A program made the translations under genes and the position numbers. This document shows, one piece after another, positions 57,634-64,000 of a stretch of DNA of 64,000 bases (position 1 is its first letter; each line of letters starts with the position of its first letter). The stretch spans positions 682,053 to 746,052 of the forward strand of contig NZ_LGPC01000011.1 of NCBI RefSeq assembly GCF_001431205.1, in the 5' to 3' direction. The notes beneath the pieces were generated by a model, which was not told the DNA's origin, did no database searches, and worked only from the letters and a program-made list of their open reading frames with translations. Origin of the DNA: Staphylococcus sp. NAM3COL9 (GTDB taxonomy: Bacteria > Bacillota > Bacilli > Staphylococcales > Staphylococcaceae).

Positions 57634-58104
57634 TTAATGTAATTCTGGAAAACTTTGTTGTCTTAATGCTTCGTAAATAAGCAATGAAGCTGTATTAGAT
57701 AAGTTTAATGATCTAATATTATCATTCATAGGGATACGTAACGCCGTTTCTTGATATGTTTCTTTCACCCAGTCAGGTAATCCTGTCGTTTCACGTCCAA
57801 AAATAAAGAAGTGATCATGAGTAGTATCAGTAAAATCAAAATCTGAATATGTTTTCTTCCCAAATTTAGTTAATAAATAATAAGTACCTTCTGTTGCTTC
57901 AAAAAAGTCTTCAATACTTTCATGATAAGTGATATTAACAGTTTCCCAATAATCTAATCCGGCACGTTTTAGCATCTTATCATCTGTACTGAAACCAAGT
58001 GGCTTAATTAAGTGTAAATGTGTATATGTGCCTGCACATGTTCTTGCAATACTGCCTGTATTACCTGGTATCTGTGGTTGAAATAGTACTATGTGATTTG
58101 TCAT
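57634..58104 (-). CDS. trmL: tRNA (cytidine/uridine-34 2'-O)-methyltransferase TrmL
   Basis: 156 aa SPOUT-class enzyme. NTGSIARTCAGTYTHLHLIKP, FIFGRETTGLPDW and MNDNIRSLNLSNTASLLIYE are the three SAM-binding motifs of the trefoil knot. It methylates the wobble ribose of certain leucine tRNAs. GGAGGAGCG lies inside the end of queG, one base gap to its stop, so translation is coupled. A frame opening at 58128 overlaps the ribosome site. Confidence 0.9.
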   Translation of the reverse strand: MTNHIVLFQPQIPGNTGSIARTCAGTYTHLHLIKPLGFSTDDKMLKRAGLDYWETVNITYHESIEDFFEATEGTYYLLTKFGKKTYSDFDFTDTTHDHFFIFGRETTGLPDWVKETYQETALRIPMNDNIRSLNLSNTASLLIYEALRQQSFPELH

Positions 58105-58105
58105 T

Positions 58106-59236
58106 CTATTTTTCGCTCCTCCTTTCAAGTCCTTTTAACATTTCAATTTGAACCTCTTCTAGTTCATTTTCAAAATGTTGGTCAATAAATGGTCTAGCAG
58201 CCTCGCCTTGAATTTGTCCTATTGCCCAATATGCTGTAGCTCTAATCATAGGTCTCGGATCATCTAATGCAACATCTTGTAATTCTGGTATTGCTGTTTC
58301 TTCTTTAAAATGTGCCAAAGCAATAATTGCATTACGTTGAATAGGTTTCTTACCTCTCCATGCACCTGCTAAATGACCGTAAGTATTTTTAAATTCTTTA
58401 TTGCTCATTTTTAATAAAGGCACTAGTCTTGGTTTTAAAATTTCGGGTTCTAATTCTATATCGTCATGTTGTGTATTAATCCCTTTATTTTTAGGACACA
58501 CTTGTTGACATGTATCACATCCATAAAGGCGATTACCAATTTTATAACGATATTCATCTTCTAGATAGCCCTTCGTCTGAGTTAAAAAACTGATACATTT
58601 CTGACTATTTAACTGTCCGTCACCAACGAGTGCTCCTGTTGGACAGCGATCGACACAAATCGTACAATCGCCACAGCTATCGATTAACGGGTCATCAGGT
58701 GCAAAAGGTATGCTAACTAGCATTTCTCCTAAATACGTCCATGTACCAAGGTCAGGATTGATGACAAAGCCATTTCTTCCAACAAACCCAAGTCCTGCGC
58801 GTTCTGCTACAGCGCGATCAGATAATGCGCCAGTATCTACCATAGATTTAATTTCAACGTCTTCTACTCTAGATTCTAAATATTCACCTAATTTGTCTAA
58901 TCGTTTCCTCATAATACTATGATAATCTTGCCCCCAAGAAGCTCTGGCAAACATTCCTCTTCTGTCTCCCCGGATACTTTTAGGCGCACCTTTTAATTTA
59001 TTTGGATAGCCAACTCCTATTGCTATAATAGATCTCGCTGTTGGCAAGTTTAATTTCGGTTCTGTTCTTAACTCTATATCAGATTCTTCAAAACCAGATG
59101 CATACCCTTTTGCATGATAGTCCACTAATTTCTGCTTCATTTCATCGAAAGGATCAGCCGTCGTAAAACCAATACTATCAATTCCAATTGAATGGGCATA
59201 GTCTATAACATCTTGTTTTAATTGGTTTAAATCCAT
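58106..59236 (-). CDS. queG: epoxyqueuosine reductase
   Basis: 376 aa. Cobalamin- and iron-sulphur-dependent enzyme for the last step of queuosine synthesis in tRNA. Two [4Fe-4S] ferredoxin motifs are seen: CGDCTICVDRCPTGAL and YGCDTCQQVCPKNKG. RDLG-like residues VDTGALSDRAVAERAGLG and a C-terminal HEAT-like repeat part (ALAHFKEETAIPELQ...) complete the family design. GTGGGGTGTAAGAAA before ATG 59236 sets the start. Coupled with trmL. Confidence 0.93.
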   Translation of the reverse strand: MDLNQLKQDVIDYAHSIGIDSIGFTTADPFDEMKQKLVDYHAKGYASGFEESDIELRTEPKLNLPTARSIIAIGVGYPNKLKGAPKSIRGDRRGMFARASWGQDYHSIMRKRLDKLGEYLESRVEDVEIKSMVDTGALSDRAVAERAGLGFVGRNGFVINPDLGTWTYLGEMLVSIPFAPDDPLIDSCGDCTICVDRCPTGALVGDGQLNSQKCISFLTQTKGYLEDEYRYKIGNRLYGCDTCQQVCPKNKGINTQHDDIELEPEILKPRLVPLLKMSNKEFKNTYGHLAGAWRGKKPIQRNAIIALAHFKEETAIPELQDVALDDPRPMIRATAYWAIGQIQGEAARPFIDQHFENELEEVQIEMLKGLERRSEK

Positions 59237-59416
59237 TTTCTTACACCCCACCTTAAAAACATACATTCTACAGTTTAACACATTCATATGGCTTTGAAGT
59301 ATTAGCTATATTACTTTTATTATAATTTAAATATAAAAAAACAAAAGACCAAATCGATAGCATAAAATTGATTTTAAACAATCCTATTTTACCAACTTGC
59401 TCTTAGTATTTAATAA

Positions 59417-60139
59417 TTATAAAACTCTTGATAAAAAGTTTTTCGTTCTTTCATTTTGATGGTGGTCAAAGACTTCTTCCGGTGTCCCAGACTCCACAAT
59501 GACACCATCAGCCATAAATACTACTTTATCACTTACATCTCTAGCAAAGTGCATTTCATGGGTTACAACTACCATTGTCATTCCCTCTTTAGCTAGATCT
59601 TTCATAACTTTCAATACGTCTCCTACAACCTCTGGATCTAAAGCTGATGTAGGTTCATCAAATAATAGAACTTCAGGGTTCATTGCTAATGCTCTAGCAA
59701 TTGCCACTCTTTGTTTTTGACCTCCAGATAATTGTGCTGGATATGCATCAGATTTATCTTCTAGACCTACTTTTTCTAGCAATAACTGTGCCTCTTTTTT
59801 TAAGTCACTTTGATTCCCTTTTTTTAATAAACTAGGAGCTAAAATGACATTATCTATTACTTTTTTATGCGGAAATAAATTAAAATTTTGAAATACCATC
59901 CCCATTTGTTGACGCAATTTTTCTAACTCTGTATCTTTACTCGTTAAATTATTGTCTTTAAATATAACTTCACCATTTGTTGGTGTCTCTAATAGATTCA
60001 TACAACGCAGTAATGTACTTTTCCCACTACCTGAAGGACCTATGATAGCAACAACTTCGCCTTGGTTCACAGTAAAATTAATGCCTTTTAAAACTTCATT
60101 TTCATCAAATGACTTGTATAAGTTTTTAATATTAATCAC
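59417..60139 (-). CDS. glnQ: polar amino-acid ABC transporter ATPase (GlnQ-like)
   Basis: 240 aa. Walker [16 protein letters not shown] (about 33-47), signature [15 protein letters not shown] and Walker [15 protein letters not shown] are intact. It begins with GTG that overlaps the stop of the fused permease gene, so both are translated together. Partner of the protein at 60132. Substrate probably glutamine or another polar amino acid. Confidence 0.9.
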   Translation of the reverse strand: MINIKNLYKSFDENEVLKGINFTVNQGEVVAIIGPSGSGKSTLLRCMNLLETPTNGEVIFKDNNLTSKDTELEKLRQQMGMVFQNFNLFPHKKVIDNVILAPSLLKKGNQSDLKKEAQLLLEKVGLEDKSDAYPAQLSGGQKQRVAIARALAMNPEVLLFDEPTSALDPEVVGDVLKVMKDLAKEGMTMVVVTHEMHFARDVSDKVVFMADGVIVESGTPEEVFDHHQNERTKNFLSRVL

Positions 60140-61595
60140 TAACTTTCAATCTCCCTTCAAAGAAATACATAACTCTAGATAACGTAAATGTGAGAATAAA
60201 ATATAGTATTGCTGCAATGATTAATGGGGTAAATGGATCAAATGATGCACCTTGAACAACTTGTGCATTAAACATAATCTCACTAACACCGATTACAGAT
60301 ACTATAGAAGATTCTTTAATAACTGTAACAAACTCGTTACCTAAGGCAGGTAAAATATTTTTAATAGCTTGTGGTAATATGACTGATTTCATAGTTTGAC
60401 CATAAGATAATCCTAAACTACGTGCAGCTTCAGTTTGTCCTTTATCTACCGCATTTATGCCGGCTCTAATAATTTCAGCAATATATGCAGAACAGTTAAT
60501 TACAAGCGCGATCATACCACAAATTAATGCGGAAATATTCAAACCTAATACTGCAGTTGTACCGAAATAAACTAAAAATACTTGAACAAGCAATGGTGTG
60601 CCTCTTAAGAATTCAATATAGGCTGAAGCTAACCATCTTAAAACTCTAACTTTACTTAGTTTTAATAACGCAATAAATGCACCAAACACTGCACCTAGTA
60701 CTACACCCACAACTGAAATTAGTATCGTATTTTGAATACCTTTTATAAAGAAGTTTCCATATTTAGTAAAGAAATTTCCATCATCCTTTTTCATCGCTTC
60801 TGCTGCTGATGATTTATAATCTGCTAGCAACCCTTTATCTTCAACATCTTTAATAGTAGCATTAAGTCTTTCCATCAATTCAGGGGAATTTTTAGGTACT
60901 GCAATTGCTGTTTGCTTCGTACCTTCATTAAATTTCACATCATCTGCAAATGCTAAATCTTCATTTTGTTTCAAGTAAGCTTCTGCAACTGGTCCTTCAA
61001 TCACCATACCGTTCACTTTACCACTCTTCAATGACATGATTACTTCAGGTACTCTCGTTAAAGATTGTATCTGTGCATTTTCAATTTCAGTTTTAGCAAT
61101 CTTTTCTTGTTGTGTTTGTTTTTGCACACCAATTTTTTGATTAGCAAAATCATCTATATTTTGAAATCTGTCTGCTTCAGACTTTTTAACAATCATTTTT
61201 TGTTCAACTGTCATATATGGATTTGAGAAATCAACTTCCTTTTCACGTTCAGGTGTTGGTGTCATTCCAGAAATTATTAAATCGATTTTCCCAGTTTTAA
61301 TTGCTCCTAACAAACTATCAAATTGCATATTAACAATTTTTAACTTTACATCATTATTCTTTGCAATTTTCTTTGCCAAATCTATATCAATACCGGCATA
61401 TTCAGATTTACCATTCACATTATGTTCAAATTCATAAGGTGCATAATCTGCCGATAAACCTACTCTCAATTCTCCACGTTCTTTAATTTTATCCCATTGA
61501 TCATTTTCTGCTGCATGAGCATTTGGATTTATATATGTAATTATGGCGCTAATTAATATAATAAAGGCCATAAATAGTTTCATACTGTGTTTCAT
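60132..61595 (-). CDS. glnP: fused substrate-binding and permease protein of an amino-acid ABC transporter
   Basis: 487 aa. A signal-like helix (residues 7-24) is followed by a periplasmic-binding-type domain (about 35-265: [51 protein letters not shown]) joined to a His/Glu/Gln-type permease (about 280-485 with [15 protein letters not shown] and [21 protein letters not shown]). The fusion tethers the receptor to its channel outside the membrane. First gene of the transporter operon. Confidence 0.92.
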   Translation of the reverse strand: MKHSMKLFMAFIILISAIITYINPNAHAAENDQWDKIKERGELRVGLSADYAPYEFEHNVNGKSEYAGIDIDLAKKIAKNNDVKLKIVNMQFDSLLGAIKTGKIDLIISGMTPTPEREKEVDFSNPYMTVEQKMIVKKSEADRFQNIDDFANQKIGVQKQTQQEKIAKTEIENAQIQSLTRVPEVIMSLKSGKVNGMVIEGPVAEAYLKQNEDLAFADDVKFNEGTKQTAIAVPKNSPELMERLNATIKDVEDKGLLADYKSSAAEAMKKDDGNFFTKYGNFFIKGIQNTILISVVGVVLGAVFGAFIALLKLSKVRVLRWLASAYIEFLRGTPLLVQVFLVYFGTTAVLGLNISALICGMIALVINCSAYIAEIIRAGINAVDKGQTEAARSLGLSYGQTMKSVILPQAIKNILPALGNEFVTVIKESSIVSVIGVSEIMFNAQVVQGASFDPFTPLIIAAILYFILTFTLSRVMYFFEGRLKVSD

Positions 61596-61726
61596 CTTGT
61601 TTATCCCCTCTCTATATAATTAATTATTATACATAATAACGTAATATTATTCAATAACTTTTTATATAAAAGCTATGTATGAAAGATTTTTTTAATTAAA
61701 ATTACAATTTATGCATTATCTATGTA

Positions 61727-61760
61727 TAAAAAAAGAGACCTAATAACTATTAAGTCTCCC
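61727..61760 (-). terminator. terminator of the PTS-IIC-like gene
   Basis: GGAGACTTAAT and ATTAGGTCTC pair (one mismatch) with seven T on the minus strand. Confidence 0.8.
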
Positions 61761-61764
61761 TAGC

Positions 61765-62847
61765 TTACTGTTTAGGAATTTCAAAACTGTATATGTCATC
61801 AGTATATTTACTAATGAATTTTTTACATAATTCATGAACAAAAAATGCTGCAACAAAAGGAATAATGAAATAACCAAAAATTAATAATATGATATTCATT
61901 GTTGGATCTCCAGACATACGGTTAAAGGCATTAATTGGACCTACAAGTCCTGTATAACCAAAACCAGCTGACATCGGTGTACCTTCAATACCAATAAAGT
62001 AAGCAATCAAACCGCCTATAATACCATTAATTGTTAAAGGTATCGCAATGATTAAATGTCTGAAATAGACAGGTATCATCATCTTAGCAGCACCAATAAT
62101 TAATACCAGATTCACACCAGCACCATTAACTCTGATTGATCCAAATAAGAATGTAACACAAGCTGCAACAATACCCATATTAGCTGCACCACTTCCAAGT
62201 CCTGATAGACTAATTGCTGTTGCAATAGCTACAACCGATATTGGCGTTACCATCAGCAATGAATATGTCACACATATTAACACTGACATTAATAATGGAT
62301 TGAGTTCAGTAAATGAGTGCACTATGTGGCCTAAACCTTTTGTAACATTAGACACATAACCTAATGTATATAGACCAATAATTCCACTTACTACGGGAAT
62401 AATAACTGGTAACAAGATCATTTCTAATGAACCTAATTTATTTTGCAATATTAAGTATAAAAAACAAGCAATAATTATAACTAAAATAGTATTAATAATA
62501 TCGCCAATACCATTTAGCATAAATCCATCAGGAGTAATTTTAACAGCTCCACTACCCAACATAGCAGAAACACCTATCATCGTAGCACCTGCACCATTAA
62601 ATTTAAATTGATGAGCAGCTAATACACCTATAATAAAAGCCATAAATGATTGAATTAAAACTACTAATTGGTATGTTGTTTCTAATAACTCATTGCCTTC
62701 TTTAAAAAACTTTAATAGTTCACCTAATAGTGCATTAGGTATTAACGCAATAACTACCCCTGCACCGACAGCCTGTAAGATATTACCAAAAAATTGCTTT
62801 CCTTTTGGTTTATTTATTTTAGTTTCGGTTGTTTTAGTTTTAACCAT
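61765..62847 (-). CDS. PTS-EIIC_2-type membrane protein (PfoR-like)
   Basis: 360 aa, about ten transmembrane segments. Gly/Ala-rich stretches such as GVSAMLGSGAVKITPDGFML and SGLGSGAANMGIVAACVTF are characteristic of the PTS_EIIC_2 family, which contains clostridial PfoR. No IIA or IIB partner and no phosphorylation site are present, so sugar transport is unproven. GGAGGAAAATTCA before ATG 62847 sets the start; the longer frame to 62871 lacks one. Confidence 0.8.
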   Translation of the reverse strand: MVKTKTTETKINKPKGKQFFGNILQAVGAGVVIALIPNALLGELLKFFKEGNELLETTYQLVVLIQSFMAFIIGVLAAHQFKFNGAGATMIGVSAMLGSGAVKITPDGFMLNGIGDIINTILVIIIACFLYLILQNKLGSLEMILLPVIIPVVSGIIGLYTLGYVSNVTKGLGHIVHSFTELNPLLMSVLICVTYSLLMVTPISVVAIATAISLSGLGSGAANMGIVAACVTFLFGSIRVNGAGVNLVLIIGAAKMMIPVYFRHLIIAIPLTINGIIGGLIAYFIGIEGTPMSAGFGYTGLVGPINAFNRMSGDPTMNIILLIFGYFIIPFVAAFFVHELCKKFISKYTDDIYSFEIPKQ

Positions 62848-63052
62848 TGAATTTTCCTCCAAATATAACATTAGACTAATAATATTATATTTTAGCTAAA
62901 ACTACAATATTCACTTTGATTATATTAATATTGTATACATGGTTTTATAAAGTGTATTTTATTAATCGAGTAAAATAGTACATTATTAATAAGTAATAGA
63001 TATAAACACTGAGTATAATGAAAATCATTGACTCATAATTAATTTCGAACAT

Positions 63053-63083
63053 AAAAAAGCAACCTCATAATATGAGGTTGCTT
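63053..63083 (-). terminator. terminator of the second tRNA array
   Basis: AAGCAACCTCAT pairs with ATGAGGTTGCTT around AAT, followed by six T on the minus strand. Confidence 0.9.
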
Positions 63084-63110
63084 AACATGTACAACTAAGT
63101 ACGTTATATA

Positions 63111-63194
63111 TACCGGCGGTCGGGATCGAACCGACACTCCAATAATGGAACGGGATTTTGAGTCCCGCGCGTCTGCCAATTCCGCCACGCCGGC
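63111..63194 (-). tRNA. tRNA-Leu(CAA)
   Basis: 84 nt class II tRNA, acceptor GCCGGCG/CGCCGGT, anticodon loop CTCAAAA, T-loop TTCGATC. CCA not encoded. Last gene of the second array. Confidence 0.94.
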
Positions 63195-63238
63195 TCAATT
63201 TAATAAATAAAAAACTCCCAATGTGGAAGTATCAATGG

Positions 63239-63310
63239 AGCGGAAGATAGGACTTACACCTACACCTCATTCCGGGAAGGAACGTGTTCTAAAAGTTGAA
63301 CTACTCCCGC
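63239..63310 (-). tRNA. tRNA-Gly(TCC), non-proteinogenic (cell wall) type, copy A
   Basis: 72 nt body plus encoded CCA (63236-63238). Acceptor GCGGGAG/CTTCCGC, anticodon loop CTTCCCG. The D-loop AACTTTTA lacks the GG pair, and the T-loop is GTAAGTC instead of TTCRANY. These losses mark the staphylococcal tRNA-Gly species that avoid EF-Tu and feed FemXAB with glycine for the peptidoglycan cross-bridge. Confidence 0.9.
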
Positions 63311-63331
63311 ATGCAAATATATTAATTATGG

Positions 63332-63403
63332 AGCGGAAGATAGGACTTACACCTATACCTCATTCCGGGAAGGAACGTGTTCTAAAAGTTAAACTACCCC
63401 CGC
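63332..63403 (-). tRNA. tRNA-Gly(TCC), non-proteinogenic type, copy B
   Basis: 72 nt body plus encoded CCA. As copy A, but acceptor 5' strand GCGGGGG (two G-U pairs) and a D-stem starting GTTT. D-loop without GG and T-loop GTAAGTC. Lies in the 186-bp unit A+B that is duplicated as C+D. Confidence 0.88.
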
Positions 63404-63424
63404 ATGGGATATAAATAAATATGG

Positions 63425-63496
63425 AGCGGAAGATAGGATTTACACCTATACCTCGTTCCGGGAAGGAACTTATTCTAAGAGTTGAACTACTCCCGC
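63425..63496 (-). tRNA. tRNA-Gly(TCC), non-proteinogenic type, copy C
   Basis: 72 nt body plus encoded CCA. The most divergent copy: anticodon stem AGTTC/GAACG has an A-G mismatch at its top, the D-stem ends in a G-U pair, and the T-loop is GTAAATC. D-loop without GG. Anticodon loop CTTCCCG kept. Confidence 0.85.
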
Positions 63497-63517
63497 ATGC
63501 AAATATATTAATTATGG

Positions 63518-63589
63518 AGCGGAAGATAGGACTTACACCTATACCTCGTTCCGGGAAGGAACGTGTTCTAAGAATTGAACTACTCCCGC
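63518..63589 (-). tRNA. tRNA-Gly(TCC), non-proteinogenic type, copy D
   Basis: 72 nt body plus encoded CCA. Acceptor GCGGGAG/CTTCCGC, anticodon stem CGTTC/GAACG fully paired, D-loop without GG, T-loop GTAAGTC. Partner of copy C in the second 186-bp unit, with the same spacer sequence as between A and B. Confidence 0.88.
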
Positions 63590-63599
63590 ATATTGATGG

Positions 63600-63670
<71 letters not shown>

Positions 63671-63678
63671 AATAAAAA

Positions 63679-63750
63679 CTGGGCTAGCTGGATTCGAACC
63701 AACGAGTGACGGAGTCAAAGTCCGTTGCCTTACCGCTTGGCTATAGCCCA
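63679..63750 (-). tRNA. tRNA-Gln(TTG)
   Basis: 72 nt, acceptor TGGGCTA/TAGCCCA, anticodon loop CTTTGAC, T-loop TTCGAAT. CCA not encoded. Confidence 0.95.
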
Positions 63751-63761
63751 AAAATACAAAG

Positions 63762-63835
63762 GGCGGATGGTGGGGATCGAACCCACGCGTGTCGGAACCA
63801 CAATCCGATGTGTTAACCACTTCACCACAACCGCC
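63762..63835 (-). tRNA. tRNA-His(GTG), second copy
   Basis: 74 nt with encoded G-1, anticodon loop ATTGTGG. Differs from the copy at 29716-29789 by a single base in the T-stem region, and here CCA is not encoded. Confidence 0.95.
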
Positions 63836-63839
63836 ATGG

Positions 63840-63910
63840 CAGGGGCAGTAGGAATCGAACCCACATCAAAGGTTTTGGAGACCTGTATTCTACCGTTGAA
63901 ATATGCCCCT
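63840..63910 (-). tRNA. tRNA-Trp(CCA)
   Basis: 71 nt body, acceptor AGGGGCA/TGCCCCT, anticodon loop CTCCAAA, T-loop TTCGATT. CCA tail encoded at 63837-63839. Confidence 0.95.
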
Positions 63911-63930
63911 ATTAAATTAAAGTTATATGG

Positions 63931-64000
63931 TGGAGGGGGGCAGATTCGAACTGCCGAACCCGAAGGAGCGGATTTACAGTCCGCCGCGTTTAGCCACTTC
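63931..64000 (-). tRNA. tRNA-Tyr(GTA), 5' end beyond the window
   Basis: The 3' part is present: anticodon loop CTGTAAA, a long variable arm, T-loop TTCGAAT, acceptor 3' strand and encoded CCA at 63928-63930. The first bases of the gene lie past position 64000. Confidence 0.92.

Larger units (their letters stand above)
63239..63589 (-). repeat. duplicated two-gene tRNA-Gly unit
   Basis: Copies A and C, and copies B and D, are each offset by exactly 186 bases. The spacer GCATGCAAATATATTAATTA occurs between A and B and again between C and D, but not between B and C. Shared variants (TCATTCCGG in A and B, TCGTTCCGG in C and D) show some divergence or conversion since. Confidence 0.8.

Noticed and set aside
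61765..62847. Complete PTS sugar transporter
   Set aside because: Only a IIC-like membrane protein is present; no IIA, IIB or phosphorylation motif is encoded nearby.
63239..63589. CRISPR-like array of about 90-base periodicity
   Set aside because: The repeated units fold as tRNAs with encoded CCA, and the spacers are short and largely identical.

Overview
The window is a chromosomal segment of a Staphylococcus species. It is AT-rich, and gene content and order match the staphylococcal core genome: ribDEAH, sagB, sigS with a comK-like gene, tal, fluC pair, metK, pckA, menEC, hemEHY, traP, ecsAB, hit, prsA, yhaONM, xdrA, airSR, fumC, queG-trmL. Two tRNA arrays include tRNA-Gly genes of the non-proteinogenic type that staphylococci use for pentaglycine cross-bridges. 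The genus call is firm. I do not assign a species, although purU, an orphan OpuCC-like lipoprotein and the gene of a FAD-dependent HpyO-like protein differ from the S. aureus layout as I remember it.

Layout. 1-3.5 kb: start of a truncated gene, lactate dehydrogenase with Rex-type operators, an alpha/beta hydrolase, and proline dehydrogenase with a cre site. 3.6-7.3 kb: riboflavin operon ribD-ribE-ribBA-ribH behind an FMN riboswitch. 7.5-10.9 kb: FAD/NAD(P)-binding protein, orphan osmolyte-binding lipoprotein, a tiny hydrophobic peptide gene and a gene-poor stretch. 10.9-14.4 kb: sagB, sigS and comK2-like genes, small membrane and pentapeptide-repeat proteins. 14.6-22.1 kb: transaldolase, two fluoride channels, aldo/keto reductase, NERD-like protein, metK with SAM riboswitch, pckA. 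22.1-27.6 kb: hydrolase/nudix pair, yidD, menE-menC, PepSY lipoprotein, AhpD-like protein. 27.8-29.3 kb: remnant of an element integrated at the 3' end of tRNA-Ser, with a 17-bp direct repeat, a broken lysin gene and two small ORFs. 29.3-30.3 kb: eight tRNAs with tandem promoters. 30.4-40.5 kb: pseudo-hydrolase, late heme synthesis (hemE-hemH-hemY), traP, ecsAB, hit, YtxH and DUF3267 proteins, prsA. 40.7-48.3 kb: yhaO-yhaN-yhaM, YheA and YheB families, xdrA. 48.7-51.4 kb: purU, a decayed gene, glutamate/dicarboxylate symporter. 51.5-63 kb: airSR, pseudouridine synthase, fumC, small proteins, sugar-phosphate isomerase-fold protein, queG-trmL, amino-acid ABC transporter, PTS-IIC-like protein. 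63.1-64 kb: second tRNA array, running off the window.

Together the window carries central carbon metabolism (ldh, tal, pckA, fumC), cofactor synthesis (riboflavin, menaquinone, heme, SAM), envelope functions (sagB, prsA, cell-wall tRNA-Gly) and sensing (AirSR, XdrA, SigS, Rex- and CcpA-type sites). The most distinctive items are the four tandem non-proteinogenic tRNA-Gly genes arranged as a duplicated two-gene unit, and the tRNA-Ser-associated element scar with a small membrane-peptide gene and a degenerate lysin. Most genes lie on the minus strand. Annotated starts were chosen from visible Shine-Dalgarno sequences.
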